Shown here: one piece after another, positions 25,264-33,890 of the stretch
Position numbering within the stretch: the first letter of the stretch is position 1
Layout of the letters: each line of letters begins with the position of its first letter
Source of the DNA: CBDATB01 sp965199745
GTDB taxonomy: Bacteria > Bacteroidota > Bacteroidia > Cytophagales > Flammeovirgaceae
Assembly: GCA_965199745.1 (NCBI GenBank)
Contig: CBDATB010000015.1
Location: 1-64,000 of the forward strand
Reading direction: 5' to 3'
Length of the DNA stretch: 64,000 nt
Notes under the pieces: model-generated
Told to the model about the DNA's origin: nothing
Seen by the model: only the letters and a program-made list of their open reading frames with translations
The model's database searches: none
Program-made: the position numbers and the translations under genes

Positions 25264-26517
25264 ATGAGTAAGAAAAATATAATTGTCTGCTCCTTTTGCG
25301 GAACTTCCCAAGGAAATGCAAGCCTAGTAGTTTCAGGGTTAGAAGCTCATATTTGCAACCGATGCATCGATCAGGCACACGCTATTCTGCTCGACGAAAA
25401 TAAAAGTACTGACCACCACTCAGTCGAACAACAGGTGTTTAAGCTTCAAAAACCTATGGAGATAAAGAAACGCCTAGACCAGTATGTCGTTGGGCAAGAA
25501 AAAGCGAAAAAAGTACTATCCGTTGCCGTTTATAATCATTACAAAAGACTGAACCAAGCCGATGATGATGAGGTAGAAATCGAAAAATCCAATATTGTTA
25601 TGGTTGGTGAAACAGGCACGGGTAAAACGCTCCTAGCAAAAACCCTAGCAAAAATCTTGGAGGTGCCATTTTGTATTGCCGATGCCACTGTTCTCACAGA
25701 AGCGGGTTATGTGGGAGAAGACGTGGAAACTATTTTAACAAGACTACTTCAAGAAGCAGATTATAAACAAGAGGCAGCTGAAAAAGGTATTATCTATGTT
25801 GATGAAGTAGATAAAATAGCCAGAAAATCAGACAATCCTTCGATTACTAGGGATGTAAGTGGCGAAGGCGTGCAACAAGCCATGTTAAAATTGCTAGAAG
25901 GTACTATAGTTAACGTACCACCACAAGGAGGGAGAAAACACCCCGAGCAAAAAATGACCCCGGTAAACACGACAAATATTTTGTTCATTTGCGGTGGTGC
26001 TTTTAATGATATTGATAAAATTATCAATGCGAGACTTAATACTAACCCTTTAGGTTTCATGAGTGAAAATACGAAAAAATCAAGTGTTGATCGAGAGAAT
26101 ATGCTAAAATATGTAACACCATCAGATCTTCGCTCTTTCGGACTAATCCCCGAACTCGTAGGGCGACTACCCGTTATCACACATCTTGATCCACTGAATA
26201 AAAAAACGCTAAAAATGATTTTAAGTGAGCCTAGAAATGCTGTTATTAAGCAATATAAAAAACTGTTTGAAATGGAAAATATCTATCTGAATTTCACTGA
26301 TGGCGCACTGAATTATATTGTGGATAAAGCGATGGACTATAATTTGGGTGCTAGGGGGCTAAAATCAATCTGTGAAGCAATTATGTTAGATACTATGTAT
26401 AGCACACCTTCTGCAAGAGATATAAAAACCCTAACGGTAGATAAAAACTTTGCAAAAAAATATTTTGAAAATTCACAAAGTGCTAGAAAAATGATTCTGA
26501 GCCAGAATATGTATTAA
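25264..26517 (+). CDS. clpX: ATP-dependent Clp protease ATP-binding subunit ClpX
   Basis: 417 residues. The N-terminal zinc domain has CSFCG and CNRC pairs. Walker A is GETGTGKTLLAKT, the pore loop is GYVGEDVE, Walker B is IIYVDEVDK, and RFRHP-type loop GGRKHPEQ and sensor blocks IPELVGRLPV and GARGLKSICE are present. It unfolds tagged proteins and feeds them into ClpP. Co-transcription with clpP is likely from the 37-bp gap. Confidence 0.97.
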   Translation: MSKKNIIVCSFCGTSQGNASLVVSGLEAHICNRCIDQAHAILLDENKSTDHHSVEQQVFKLQKPMEIKKRLDQYVVGQEKAKKVLSVAVYNHYKRLNQADDDEVEIEKSNIVMVGETGTGKTLLAKTLAKILEVPFCIADATVLTEAGYVGEDVETILTRLLQEADYKQEAAEKGIIYVDEVDKIARKSDNPSITRDVSGEGVQQAMLKLLEGTIVNVPPQGGRKHPEQKMTPVNTTNILFICGGAFNDIDKIINARLNTNPLGFMSENTKKSSVDRENMLKYVTPSDLRSFGLIPELVGRLPVITHLDPLNKKTLKMILSEPRNAVIKQYKKLFEMENIYLNFTDGALNYIVDKAMDYNLGARGLKSICEAIMLDTMYSTPSARDIKTLTVDKNFAKKYFENSQSARKMILSQNMY

Positions 26518-26521
26518 TAGT

Positions 26522-27529
26522 TCAGTCGTGGAGTTTGTTTCTCAAAGAATCTTTATACACTGACTGAGCCTCTTGTATTTTGGGTACCATAGGTAATACC
26601 ACGTCAGTACCCGACAGCTTGGGCTGCCCAGCATCTACCCAGCAAGTCAGCCAAAAAGCACCTACCATACGAACTGCTGCACGCATCTGGCGTTCTACCT
26701 GCCCTGCAAGCATTCGATGATAATCTTCGGAAAAATCCCTGCTGTACACCTTAACAGTTCGTTGATTTCTAGTTTCAAAACTGTATTTTTTGTCTGCTCG
26801 CACTCGGGTAGTTAGATCAGCTTCAAAACTAAGTACTGAATCAAGTGCCTCATGGGCAGTGATAACTGCATCCCAGATCGCTGTGGTAGGTTCAAATAAG
26901 TACTGCGCCTGACCTACAAAAAAATCATAATTAGCTCCGAAAAGCTCAGGAAGTCTAGTTTCCCAGAAAGCATGAATACCATGCTGATCGGTTAGTTGTC
27001 CATTGTAATTAACTGTTGTATGTAAGGGGACGTGTGCATCGGCAATATAATGACCTATCTCGGCAGAAAGCCTAATAATATCTTCTTCGCGCTTTTCCTT
27101 AAAGGCCTTCGTCAGCTGATTTTTCATGCGTTGAATATGCCAAGGCACTATGCCGTGTTCCATCAGAGTGTCGGATGGGATCTGTGAAGATGCCTCATGC
27201 CAAGCACGTGGTAAGTAGTAAGCAGCACTATCTCCGTACGCTTCTAAATCAATATAATGCTTAGGGGCTTCATCAGTAATAAGATATCGTCTTTTATCAG
27301 GGCGAACCGACATCTCTACAATACGGATAATATTTGATTTATAAAAACCAAATAAGCCCAATGGCAACGTATATACAGCCATTTCGTTAATTAAACGATG
27401 GGCATAAAAACCCCATGCTTGCGTACGATGATAAGGAAATAATACAAAAAAAATTAGTGCAATGTTGTAAACAAAATTTTGTTTAATAATTTTTAACAAA
27501 AAATTAAACAAAATATATAGATTATTCAT
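26522..27529 (-). CDS. Secreted zinc-dependent phospholipase C / S1-P1 nuclease-like protein
   Basis: 335 residues with a signal peptide (IALIFFVLFPYHRTQA) cleaved before WGFYAHR; in this superfamily the mature N-terminal Trp is itself a zinc ligand. Further zinc-site motifs are APKHYIDLE, HYIADAHVPLHTTVNYNGQ and HGIHAFWETRL, so the site looks intact. Members hydrolyse phosphodiesters in lipids or nucleic acids in the periplasm; which applies here is not clear. It ends 4 bp from the clpX stop on the opposite strand and is divergent from an ECF sigma gene with a 52-bp gap. Confidence 0.85.
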   Translation of the reverse strand: MNNLYILFNFLLKIIKQNFVYNIALIFFVLFPYHRTQAWGFYAHRLINEMAVYTLPLGLFGFYKSNIIRIVEMSVRPDKRRYLITDEAPKHYIDLEAYGDSAAYYLPRAWHEASSQIPSDTLMEHGIVPWHIQRMKNQLTKAFKEKREEDIIRLSAEIGHYIADAHVPLHTTVNYNGQLTDQHGIHAFWETRLPELFGANYDFFVGQAQYLFEPTTAIWDAVITAHEALDSVLSFEADLTTRVRADKKYSFETRNQRTVKVYSRDFSEDYHRMLAGQVERQMRAAVRMVGAFWLTCWVDAGQPKLSGTDVVLPMVPKIQEAQSVYKDSLRNKLHD

Positions 27530-27538
27530 TTTTTTTTA

Positions 27539-27546
27539 TAAATTTG
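27539..27546 (+). promoter_or_regulatory. Bacteroidota -7 element upstream of ECF sigma gene
   Basis: TAAATTTG fits TAnnTTTG and lies 35 bp before the sigma gene, in the short spacer shared with the divergent phospholipase-like gene. Confidence 0.45.
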
Positions 27547-27581
27547 CAGCAATTAGAATTTTTATCACAAGCCATAAAGTC

Positions 27582-28100
27582 ATGACAACACTAGAATTTG
27601 GTAATTCCGTTGAAAAATTACACTCATCACTCAAACCATTTGCACTCAGATTAACCAAAGATCGAGAGGATGCAGACGACTTATTGCAAGAAACCATGTT
27701 GAAAGCCTATACTAACAGAAATAAATTTACTAACGGCACAAACCTCAAAGCATGGTTATATACTATCATGAAAAACACCTTTATTACTAATTATCAAAAG
27801 CTTAACAGAAGAAACACATTTATAGATACTACGGAAAATTTGTATTATATCAATTCAACCGAGAGCATCACCGAAAACCTAGCACTTTCTTCCTTCATCT
27901 TACAAGACATTATGAAAGCAATGAACCGATTAAACAATGTGTATAGTACACCTTTCATGATGTACTTTAAAGGTTATAAGTATTATGAAATTGCGGATAT
28001 TTTACAAATTCCCATCGGCACAGTCAAAAATCGTATCCATATTGCCAGAAAACAACTAAAAGAGATACTGAAAACTTACGCACCTGCTAACAAAAATTAG
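27582..28100 (+). CDS. ECF-type RNA polymerase sigma factor
   Basis: 172 residues. Sigma region 2 is at about 15-80 (LTKDREDADDLLQETMLKAY, LKAWLYTIMKNTFITNYQ) and region 4 at about 115-165 (YKYYEIADILQIPIGTVKNR, IHIARKQLKEIL). It would direct RNA polymerase to a special promoter set. No anti-sigma gene lies next to it: the downstream 420 bp is non-coding. Its control is therefore probably transcriptional or by a distant partner. Confidence 0.92.
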   Translation: MTTLEFGNSVEKLHSSLKPFALRLTKDREDADDLLQETMLKAYTNRNKFTNGTNLKAWLYTIMKNTFITNYQKLNRRNTFIDTTENLYYINSTESITENLALSSFILQDIMKAMNRLNNVYSTPFMMYFKGYKYYEIADILQIPIGTVKNRIHIARKQLKEILKTYAPANKN

Positions 28101-28521
28101 GCACTCTTGTCTTTGTTGAAATAACTCTAACCACTCAGCAACCGCTCACACTATTTATTGTAAAGTTGCACCTCTACCAAGTATCTTTAAATTTTTTGAA
28201 AATATTGACTGCAAACTCTGCTAATACATGCCTGCTGCACTTTTGTAAACGTGATCGTGCAACATACATAGATGAGGACATAAAGAACGAATAACTGGTA
28301 TTGAGCAGGCTCTCGCTCTTGGTTCTTGAAGATGTACGCAGGGTTTTCTCAATAAACTCACCGCGTTACTTAGCTGCATAGCTTATTTCTGAGTCTTTGC
28401 GTGCTGAACTGCCACTGCCTTATTACATAATTTCAGGGATTGCATGTAGAACGATCGTAGCACTCTAATGTATTCATGTTCATAAACTCTAATTAAAGAA
28501 AAGCAAATATCTTCTTCAGCT
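28101..28521. other. Non-coding intergenic region
   Basis: 421 bp with no open frame of interest between the ECF sigma gene and aroQ (convergent). Base composition is less AT-rich than other spacers here. No clear terminator hairpin with a T-run, tRNA or repeat was recognised. Confidence 0.4.
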
Positions 28522-28950
28522 CTATGCCATCTTGGCAAAATATTCAACGGCTAGTTGGTAGCTTTTTAAACCAAAGCCAACAATAATCCCCTGGGAGTAG
28601 GCCGATAAATAACTTTTATGCCTAAAATTTTCCCTTTGATACACATTAGAAATATGTACTTCCACAACAGGTGTGGTGATGGCACCAATAGCGTCTGCAA
28701 TGGCAATAGAGCTATGCGTGTAAGCACCAGCATTTAGTACAATGCCTTGAAAACTAAAACCAACTTCATGGAGTTTTTCGATGATTATTCCCTCCGTATT
28801 AGATTGAAAGTAATGAAGTCTGGTACATTGTTCATATTTATCACACAATATTTGAAAAAAACTCTCAAAGGTTTGGTAACCATACATTTCAGGCTCTCGT
28901 TTTCCCAATAAATTCAAATTAGGGCCATTTAGAATTAAGATTTCTTTCAC
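28522..28950 (-). CDS. aroQ: 3-dehydroquinate dehydratase, type II
   Basis: 142 residues, the normal length. ILILNGPNLNLLGKREPEMY G is the N-terminal active-site block; LNAGAYTHSSIAIADAI and VEVHISNVYQRENFRHKS carry the remaining catalytic Asn, His and Arg. It dehydrates 3-dehydroquinate in the shikimate pathway. aroB is 23 kb away in this window. Confidence 0.96.
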   Translation of the reverse strand: MKEILILNGPNLNLLGKREPEMYGYQTFESFFQILCDKYEQCTRLHYFQSNTEGIIIEKLHEVGFSFQGIVLNAGAYTHSSIAIADAIGAITTPVVEVHISNVYQRENFRHKSYLSAYSQGIIVGFGLKSYQLAVEYFAKMA

Positions 28951-29292
28951 GAGAATACTTTTACTAATTAAGCAAATGATAGATACTAACGGATGCCGTA
29001 TAGATTAAAAGAGTAAATACACGGTGTGTAGACTATGACATAGTTTTATGTACTCACGAACATCAGCAACAGCCAATGCAAAGAGGCAGTTTGGAGGAGG
29101 TACTAAATGAACTTCACAGCCTACCCACACAAAGAGCTAATTACTCCACAGGTGATCGGAATAAATTTTATAACACCCGAGTTCATGTGAGTTAACCCTA
29201 ACAAGGGCAATATATTCAAATGATTGAGATTACAGCCCTTCTAACAAGTATGCCGCGCGTGCTGCCGAGTGGGTCTAACAAAACAAAAGATA
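28951..29292. other. Non-coding intergenic region
   Basis: 342 bp between aroQ and the PUR-like gene, both on the minus strand. No open frame, tRNA fold or strong hairpin was recognised. Confidence 0.4.
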
Positions 29293-29607
29293 CTATTCCC
29301 AGCTTAGCTCATCACTTTGTTCATCACTGTAATCAGGGAGGTCAGAACCTGCTTCATGGTTATTTCTGATATAATCAATGCACTCACTTAGCGCATCTTG
29401 AAACTTATCAAAATCTTGTTTATATAAAAAGATTTTATGTTTTTCATAATAAAACCCATCTTCCTGATAGCGTTTTTTGCTCTCCGTGATAGTTAAATAA
29501 TAGTCATTAGAGCGTGTAGCCTTGACATCAAAAAAATAAGTTCTTTTACCTGCCCTTACTCTTTTAGAGTAAACTTCTTGTCTTTCGTAATCTTTATTTT
29601 CTGCCAC
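29293..29607 (-). CDS. PUR-alpha-like nucleic-acid-binding protein (DUF3276)
   Basis: 104 residues. YSKRVRAGKRTYFFDVKATR, NDYYLTITESKKRY and EKHKIFLYKQDFDKFQDAL are the characteristic PUR repeat strands of the bacterial DUF3276 family, which is almost confined to Bacteroidota and spirochaetes. These proteins fold like PUR-alpha and bind single-stranded DNA or RNA; a cellular role is not established. The C-terminus is acidic (DLPDYSDEQSDELSWE). It stands alone. Confidence 0.92.
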   Translation of the reverse strand: MAENKDYERQEVYSKRVRAGKRTYFFDVKATRSNDYYLTITESKKRYQEDGFYYEKHKIFLYKQDFDKFQDALSECIDYIRNNHEAGSDLPDYSDEQSDELSWE

Positions 29608-29911
29608 TTTTCTGTTAGTTTTAATAATAAAAGTCTACAAAGTTAAAGTTATAATTTTCATTTTTCATAATTTTTTTTTGGAAAAACATGATTAGTAGTT
29701 GGTTAACAGGAAAAACAAAGTAATTCAAACTAAACTATTTTTTCTACTAATACAAAACTTTAAAAAGTCATGCAATGCTGAAATGTACTTACAAAAAATT
29801 ATTTAAGCTAAAAAAGTGATTTTTTTTTAATTTGGTACACAGATTTTTTCAACACTAAAAAACCTCCACAACGCCTACTACTCTTAGCAGTAGTACACTT
29901 ATTTTACTCCC
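29608..29911. other. AT-rich intergenic region
   Basis: 304 bp holding the promoter side of the PUR gene and, near its right end, the hairpin listed separately. No gene seen. Confidence 0.4.
29876..29895 (-). terminator. Hairpin downstream of the FdtA-like gene
   Basis: TACTACT pairs perfectly with AGTAGTA around a 6-nt loop, 16 bp after the FdtA-like stop. The nearest T-run on the minus strand is 13 nt further on, so it is only a possible terminator. Confidence 0.35.
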
Positions 29912-30313
29912 TCAGTTCAAGGCTTTAAAAGTTTGATAATCATGTATATAGTCATCTTTATCATAGTAAGTAGAGCAAATAGTCAGTTGTATGACATCCT
30001 CGGTATATTGTAAGGTAAACCATGTTTTTGTTGGAATATACAAACCCTTATCAGGTTGTGATAAAGTAAAAAATTTTTGAGACATGCCGTTCTGCTGCTC
30101 AGTTTGTATTGTAATTGTACCTTTAAGTGCCACGATTACCTCTTGTGCTTTCAAATGGGCATGCCCTCCCCTAAGAATATGCGCGGGTGTACGGTATGTC
30201 CAAAAAACACGCTTGATATGAAAAGGTATTTCTCTGCTGCTTTCACCCACCGAAATAAAACCTAGATCCTTTTCGCCGATTTCAGGTAAGCTAATGAAAT
30301 AAGGTTCCCACAT
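29912..30313 (-). CDS. FdtA/QdtA-like cupin (sugar 3,4-ketoisomerase family)
   Basis: 133 residues forming one cupin. LGFISVGESSREIPFHIKRV, FWTYRTPAHILRGGHAHLKA and QEVIVALKGTITI match the WxcM/FdtA group; the catalytic His pair GGHAH is present. The family interconverts dTDP-4-keto-6-deoxyglucose isomers for surface polysaccharides. No nucleotide-sugar genes are nearby, and the neighbour 9 bp upstream is a peptide transporter. The substrate is therefore open. Confidence 0.82.
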   Translation of the reverse strand: MWEPYFISLPEIGEKDLGFISVGESSREIPFHIKRVFWTYRTPAHILRGGHAHLKAQEVIVALKGTITIQTEQQNGMSQKFFTLSQPDKGLYIPTKTWFTLQYTEDVIQLTICSTYYDKDDYIHDYQTFKALN

Positions 30314-30322
30314 AGTTTATTT

Positions 30323-32011
30323 TTAGTTTTTCAAATCTTCTGTACCGTGTGTGAGCCGAATTAAAGGCTTTAAAATAGCCAACACTCCTAAAGCGAAGAG
30401 AGTGCAAAAGATAGCAATACCGGTAAACATGTGTAGCTCTCCCACCGATTGCGACCATTCACCGAGTACTCCAGCAAGTTTATTACCCAGCCCGGTGGTA
30501 GCAAAATAAACACCCATCATAATACCTCCATATTTCAGGGGTGCTAGTTTGGTGAAAAAGGAAAGGGAAACTGGGGAAGAACACAACTCTCCAACAGTAT
30601 GGAATAAATAAGCCAATACCAACCAATACATTGCTGAGCTACCATTATTTTCAAACTCTATAGAAGCTGCCGACATAAAGAAAAAACCCCAACCCATAAT
30701 TATAACGCCTATAGCTATTTTAAAAAGTGAGGAAGCTTGTTTGTTTTTCATTTTTCTATTGTACCAAAAACCAGCAATAGGTATTGCTAGGGTGGTAATA
30801 AAAAAAGGATTCAACGACTGGAAAACAGAAGCTGGTATTTCATAGGGATTACTAAACTCATAGTAACGCAGTAGAACATAAATAAGCACTAGGATAATTG
30901 CACCGACGTACCACCATTTATGATAAGTATGAGTACGTATCTGCCCAATAATTCCTTTGATAGTTAAGAAAGCGATACCTATTATAAACACAACATCTAA
31001 AGTAAGTAAATTGGTAAATCTATCGGTTTTTTCCTTTGTATATATATTAATTAATCCGCCAGCCTGCTCAAAAGCACCCCAAAAGACAATTACTAGAAAT
31101 AATGACAGTAACAACACAAGTACTCTATCTTTTTCTATCAGCGTCAGTTCGCTGTAAACCACCATACCCATTCCAAAGAACAAAATCAAACAGCCCAGCA
31201 AAAGCCCATAAGCAATGCCATTACCAATATTGATATGTCCATTAGACATCAACAAGGTTATACTAATTATCCAAGAGAATAGCAATAGGGCAGTAACCAG
31301 CAAAGGAGTGCGTGACTGGAATAATTTGACGAAAATAGAGGGTTTAGTATTTTGTTCTTCTTTCTCAACAATTCTCTCGCCTACTCCTATGAGGTATTTT
31401 TGTCCGCAAATATAAATTACCTGACCAATCAACATGCCGATGCCAGCCAAGCCAAAACCGTAGTGCCAGTTGATATTCTCTCCTATCGAGCCAACGATGA
31501 TACCACCCAGAAAGGCACCTGAGTTAATACCCATATAAAAAATATAAAAACCTTTATCCCTTCTTTCATCGCCTTCTTTGTAAAGACCACCAACCATAGT
31601 AGAGATATTTGCCTTCAAACAACCTACCCCCAAAATAATTAGCATACAACCCACATAAAAGGCCCAAAGTGCTTCGAGTGCTAATACTGAATGTCCGATA
31701 CACAATAAAATACCTCCAATCATTACTACTTTCTTCTGACCCAGCCACTTGTCGGCTAAAATCCCTCCGGGAATAGAAAGCACATATACCAACATAGTAT
31801 ACCAACCATATAATGCAAGTGCTTCTTCATTACTCCAGCCATATCCAGCGTTTTCTGCTGTTACTGAAGCAGTTAGGAAAAGAACCAATAAAGCACGCAT
31901 ACCATAATAACTAAACCTTTCCCACATTTCTGTTAAAAACAGAATATAAAGCCCCATTGGATGCCCAAAAAGTAATTTTTCACTAGCCGAACTTTGCACT
32001 TGTTGACTCAT
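30323..32011 (-). CDS. POT/PTR2-family proton-dependent peptide transporter
   Basis: 562 residues with about 14 membrane segments. The PTR2 signature starts with LTEMWERFSYYGMRALLVLF (ExxERFxYY motif), then PGGILADKWLGQKKVVMIGG and FYMGINSGAFLGG; the C-terminal part has GELCSSPVSLSFFTKLAP. It imports di- and tripeptides with protons across the inner membrane. It is longer than DtpA/B, as in other Bacteroidota POT proteins, which carry two extra helices. It is probably co-transcribed with the FdtA-like gene. Confidence 0.94.
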   Translation of the reverse strand: MSQQVQSSASEKLLFGHPMGLYILFLTEMWERFSYYGMRALLVLFLTASVTAENAGYGWSNEEALALYGWYTMLVYVLSIPGGILADKWLGQKKVVMIGGILLCIGHSVLALEALWAFYVGCMLIILGVGCLKANISTMVGGLYKEGDERRDKGFYIFYMGINSGAFLGGIIVGSIGENINWHYGFGLAGIGMLIGQVIYICGQKYLIGVGERIVEKEEQNTKPSIFVKLFQSRTPLLVTALLLFSWIISITLLMSNGHINIGNGIAYGLLLGCLILFFGMGMVVYSELTLIEKDRVLVLLLSLFLVIVFWGAFEQAGGLINIYTKEKTDRFTNLLTLDVVFIIGIAFLTIKGIIGQIRTHTYHKWWYVGAIILVLIYVLLRYYEFSNPYEIPASVFQSLNPFFITTLAIPIAGFWYNRKMKNKQASSLFKIAIGVIIMGWGFFFMSAASIEFENNGSSAMYWLVLAYLFHTVGELCSSPVSLSFFTKLAPLKYGGIMMGVYFATTGLGNKLAGVLGEWSQSVGELHMFTGIAIFCTLFALGVLAILKPLIRLTHGTEDLKN

Positions 32012-32316
32012 TGCATATTAATTTTTGTTAAGAAAATAAACTAGGTAATATTTTTGATAATTTAAAACCTTATGGTGTATACAAAGCCTAAATCTATAAA
32101 AACAGTTAAACTTTACTGAATAATCATCGACTATTTTCAAATAGGGCATGAAAAAGTAAACCTTTACATTAATGACATCGTTGTTTTTTATATAATTTAC
32201 TTTGTTTTTTTAATATCATGGCGATATTGTATGCAACCAAAAACCCTAGTCTAACTGTCTTAATAAATACTCAACAGAAAATAATATTACCCAAACAAGA
32301 TAAAAGCAAACATAAC

Positions 32317-32742
32317 ATGAAAATTAAATCACTACTCACCGCGCTACTTTGTATATTTCCACATCTAATTTGGTGTCAGTATATTAGTATAAACGATCAA
32401 GCTGAAAAAAGCCAAAATATTCCCTCGGTATATGTTTTTTCTCTAGATAACTCTCAAAATATCGCTGGCTTGATGCTTAGCAACAGAGAAATAAGCATAT
32501 CCCATATTTATCCAAGCCCCGCCGTAAGCTATGCCGCCTTCAACTATAAACTGTCAGAAAATATAATCGCAGAAATTACCTTTTATAATGTGTTAGGTAG
32601 CCAAGTGGGTAGGTATAAATTAGCTCCCGATAAAGAAAGTATACGAATTTTGTTAGATGACCTTACAGGGGGCATTTATTTTTATACTTTATCTGTAAAT
32701 CATAAAAATTTGATAACCAGAAAGTTTATCATTAAGAAATAA
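32317..32742 (+). CDS. Short secreted protein dominated by a T9SS type A sorting domain
   Basis: 141 residues from ATG 32317, where a signal peptide begins (MKIKSLLTALLCIFPHLIWC); an in-frame ATG at 32218 would bury it behind 33 hydrophilic residues. Residues about 62-141 are a type IX secretion C-terminal domain: SHIYPSPAVSYAAFNYKL, ITFYNVLGSQVGRYKL and LTGGIYFYTLSVNHKNLITR. Only about 40 residues of unassigned sequence lie between signal and sorting domain. It is thus a nearly bare T9SS cargo signal, either a tiny cargo or the remnant of a larger one. It is monocistronic. Confidence 0.75.
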   Translation: MKIKSLLTALLCIFPHLIWCQYISINDQAEKSQNIPSVYVFSLDNSQNIAGLMLSNREISISHIYPSPAVSYAAFNYKLSENIIAEITFYNVLGSQVGRYKLAPDKESIRILLDDLTGGIYFYTLSVNHKNLITRKFIIKK

Positions 32743-32852
32743 ATTCAAGTAGACAGGTTCAGCTTATGAAGCCATCACGAAAATTTGTATCTTAAAATGA
32801 GTTGATAAACTCGCTAAACTCTTCACCACTAGCGTCGCTTTCCAAAAAGTCA

Positions 32853-33713
32853 TCACCGAATAATTCTTCTGATTAATCCCTCTTGGGCTACTGAAGCTAC
32901 TAAAACACCTTCTCTAGAAAAAATATTCCCTCTAGTAAAACCTCGGGCGTTGGAGGCACTGGGGCTGTCTATTGCGTAAAGTAGCCAATCACCCATGTTA
33001 AAACTTCGGTGAAACCACATGGCATGGTCTAGGCTAGCTACTTGTATTTTACCAAAAACTATTTTATCGCGATGCGGCAGCATAGATGTAGCGAGTAGGT
33101 TATAATCCGAAGCGTAAGCCAATAAACGTTGGTTCAGTCCTAGATGATCTGGCACGTCACCTTTTGCACGTATCCAGATATGGCGAGAGGGCGGGTGATT
33201 TTCTCTACTAATTAGGTTAATTCTCTCCACTGGTCTGAGTTCTATGGGAAAATTTTGTATTGAATTATACAAACGTTCGGGAAGTTTATTGACATATGAA
33301 TGGGCAATTTTTTCATTGTTAGACAAATTTTCTGGAAATATTACATTGGGCATAGTAATTTTGTGGGTCAATCCTTCTTCTTTTGCCTGGAAAGAAGCAA
33401 AGATGTTAAAAATAGCTTTTCCTTTCTGCATGGCAACTACAGCCCGAGTGCTGAAGCTGCCGCCATTACGAACGCGATCTACTTCGAAGGTAATAGTTTC
33501 TTTTAAGTCGCCGGGTAAGATAAAATAGGCATGCATAGAATGTAAGATGCGCTCTTCGGGTACGGTTAGCATAGCAGCGTGTAAAGCCTGCGAGAGTACC
33601 TGCCCTCCGAAAACATTTCGCAAACTTATATCATGACTTTTTCCCCTGAAAATATCTTCTCTGATGCGCTCAAGTTGCATGAGCGACAGCAATTCTTTGG
33701 TATTTTGTATCAT
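32853..33713 (-). CDS. tesB: Acyl-CoA thioesterase II
   Basis: 286 residues, a double-hotdog protein. FRGKSHDISLRNVFGGQVLS QAL, MHAYFILPGDLKETITFEVD RVRNGGSFSTR and ASLDHAMWFHRSFNMGDWLL are the TesB blocks, with the catalytic Asp in LDHAMW. It hydrolyses acyl-CoA to fatty acid and CoA in the cytoplasm. It stands alone. Confidence 0.93.
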   Translation of the reverse strand: MIQNTKELLSLMQLERIREDIFRGKSHDISLRNVFGGQVLSQALHAAMLTVPEERILHSMHAYFILPGDLKETITFEVDRVRNGGSFSTRAVVAMQKGKAIFNIFASFQAKEEGLTHKITMPNVIFPENLSNNEKIAHSYVNKLPERLYNSIQNFPIELRPVERINLISRENHPPSRHIWIRAKGDVPDHLGLNQRLLAYASDYNLLATSMLPHRDKIVFGKIQVASLDHAMWFHRSFNMGDWLLYAIDSPSASNARGFTRGNIFSREGVLVASVAQEGLIRRIIR

Positions 33714-33890
33714 TTCTTTCTCATTACTTATATTTGTTGAAATACAAATTAAACAGTATTTTGCATTTATAATAGTCTTTTAGACTTTGTGAACAGACTT
33801 AACTATGATGACAAAGAATTAGTAACTGTAATCTTACCCAAAACTATGCACAGACATGGCAATATAATAATTTTATGCCCGTAAACTTTA

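Noticed and set aside
28951..29292. A structured RNA (tmRNA, RNase P or SRP RNA) in the spacer after aroQ
   Set aside because: None of the conserved core sequences of these RNAs was found on either strand.
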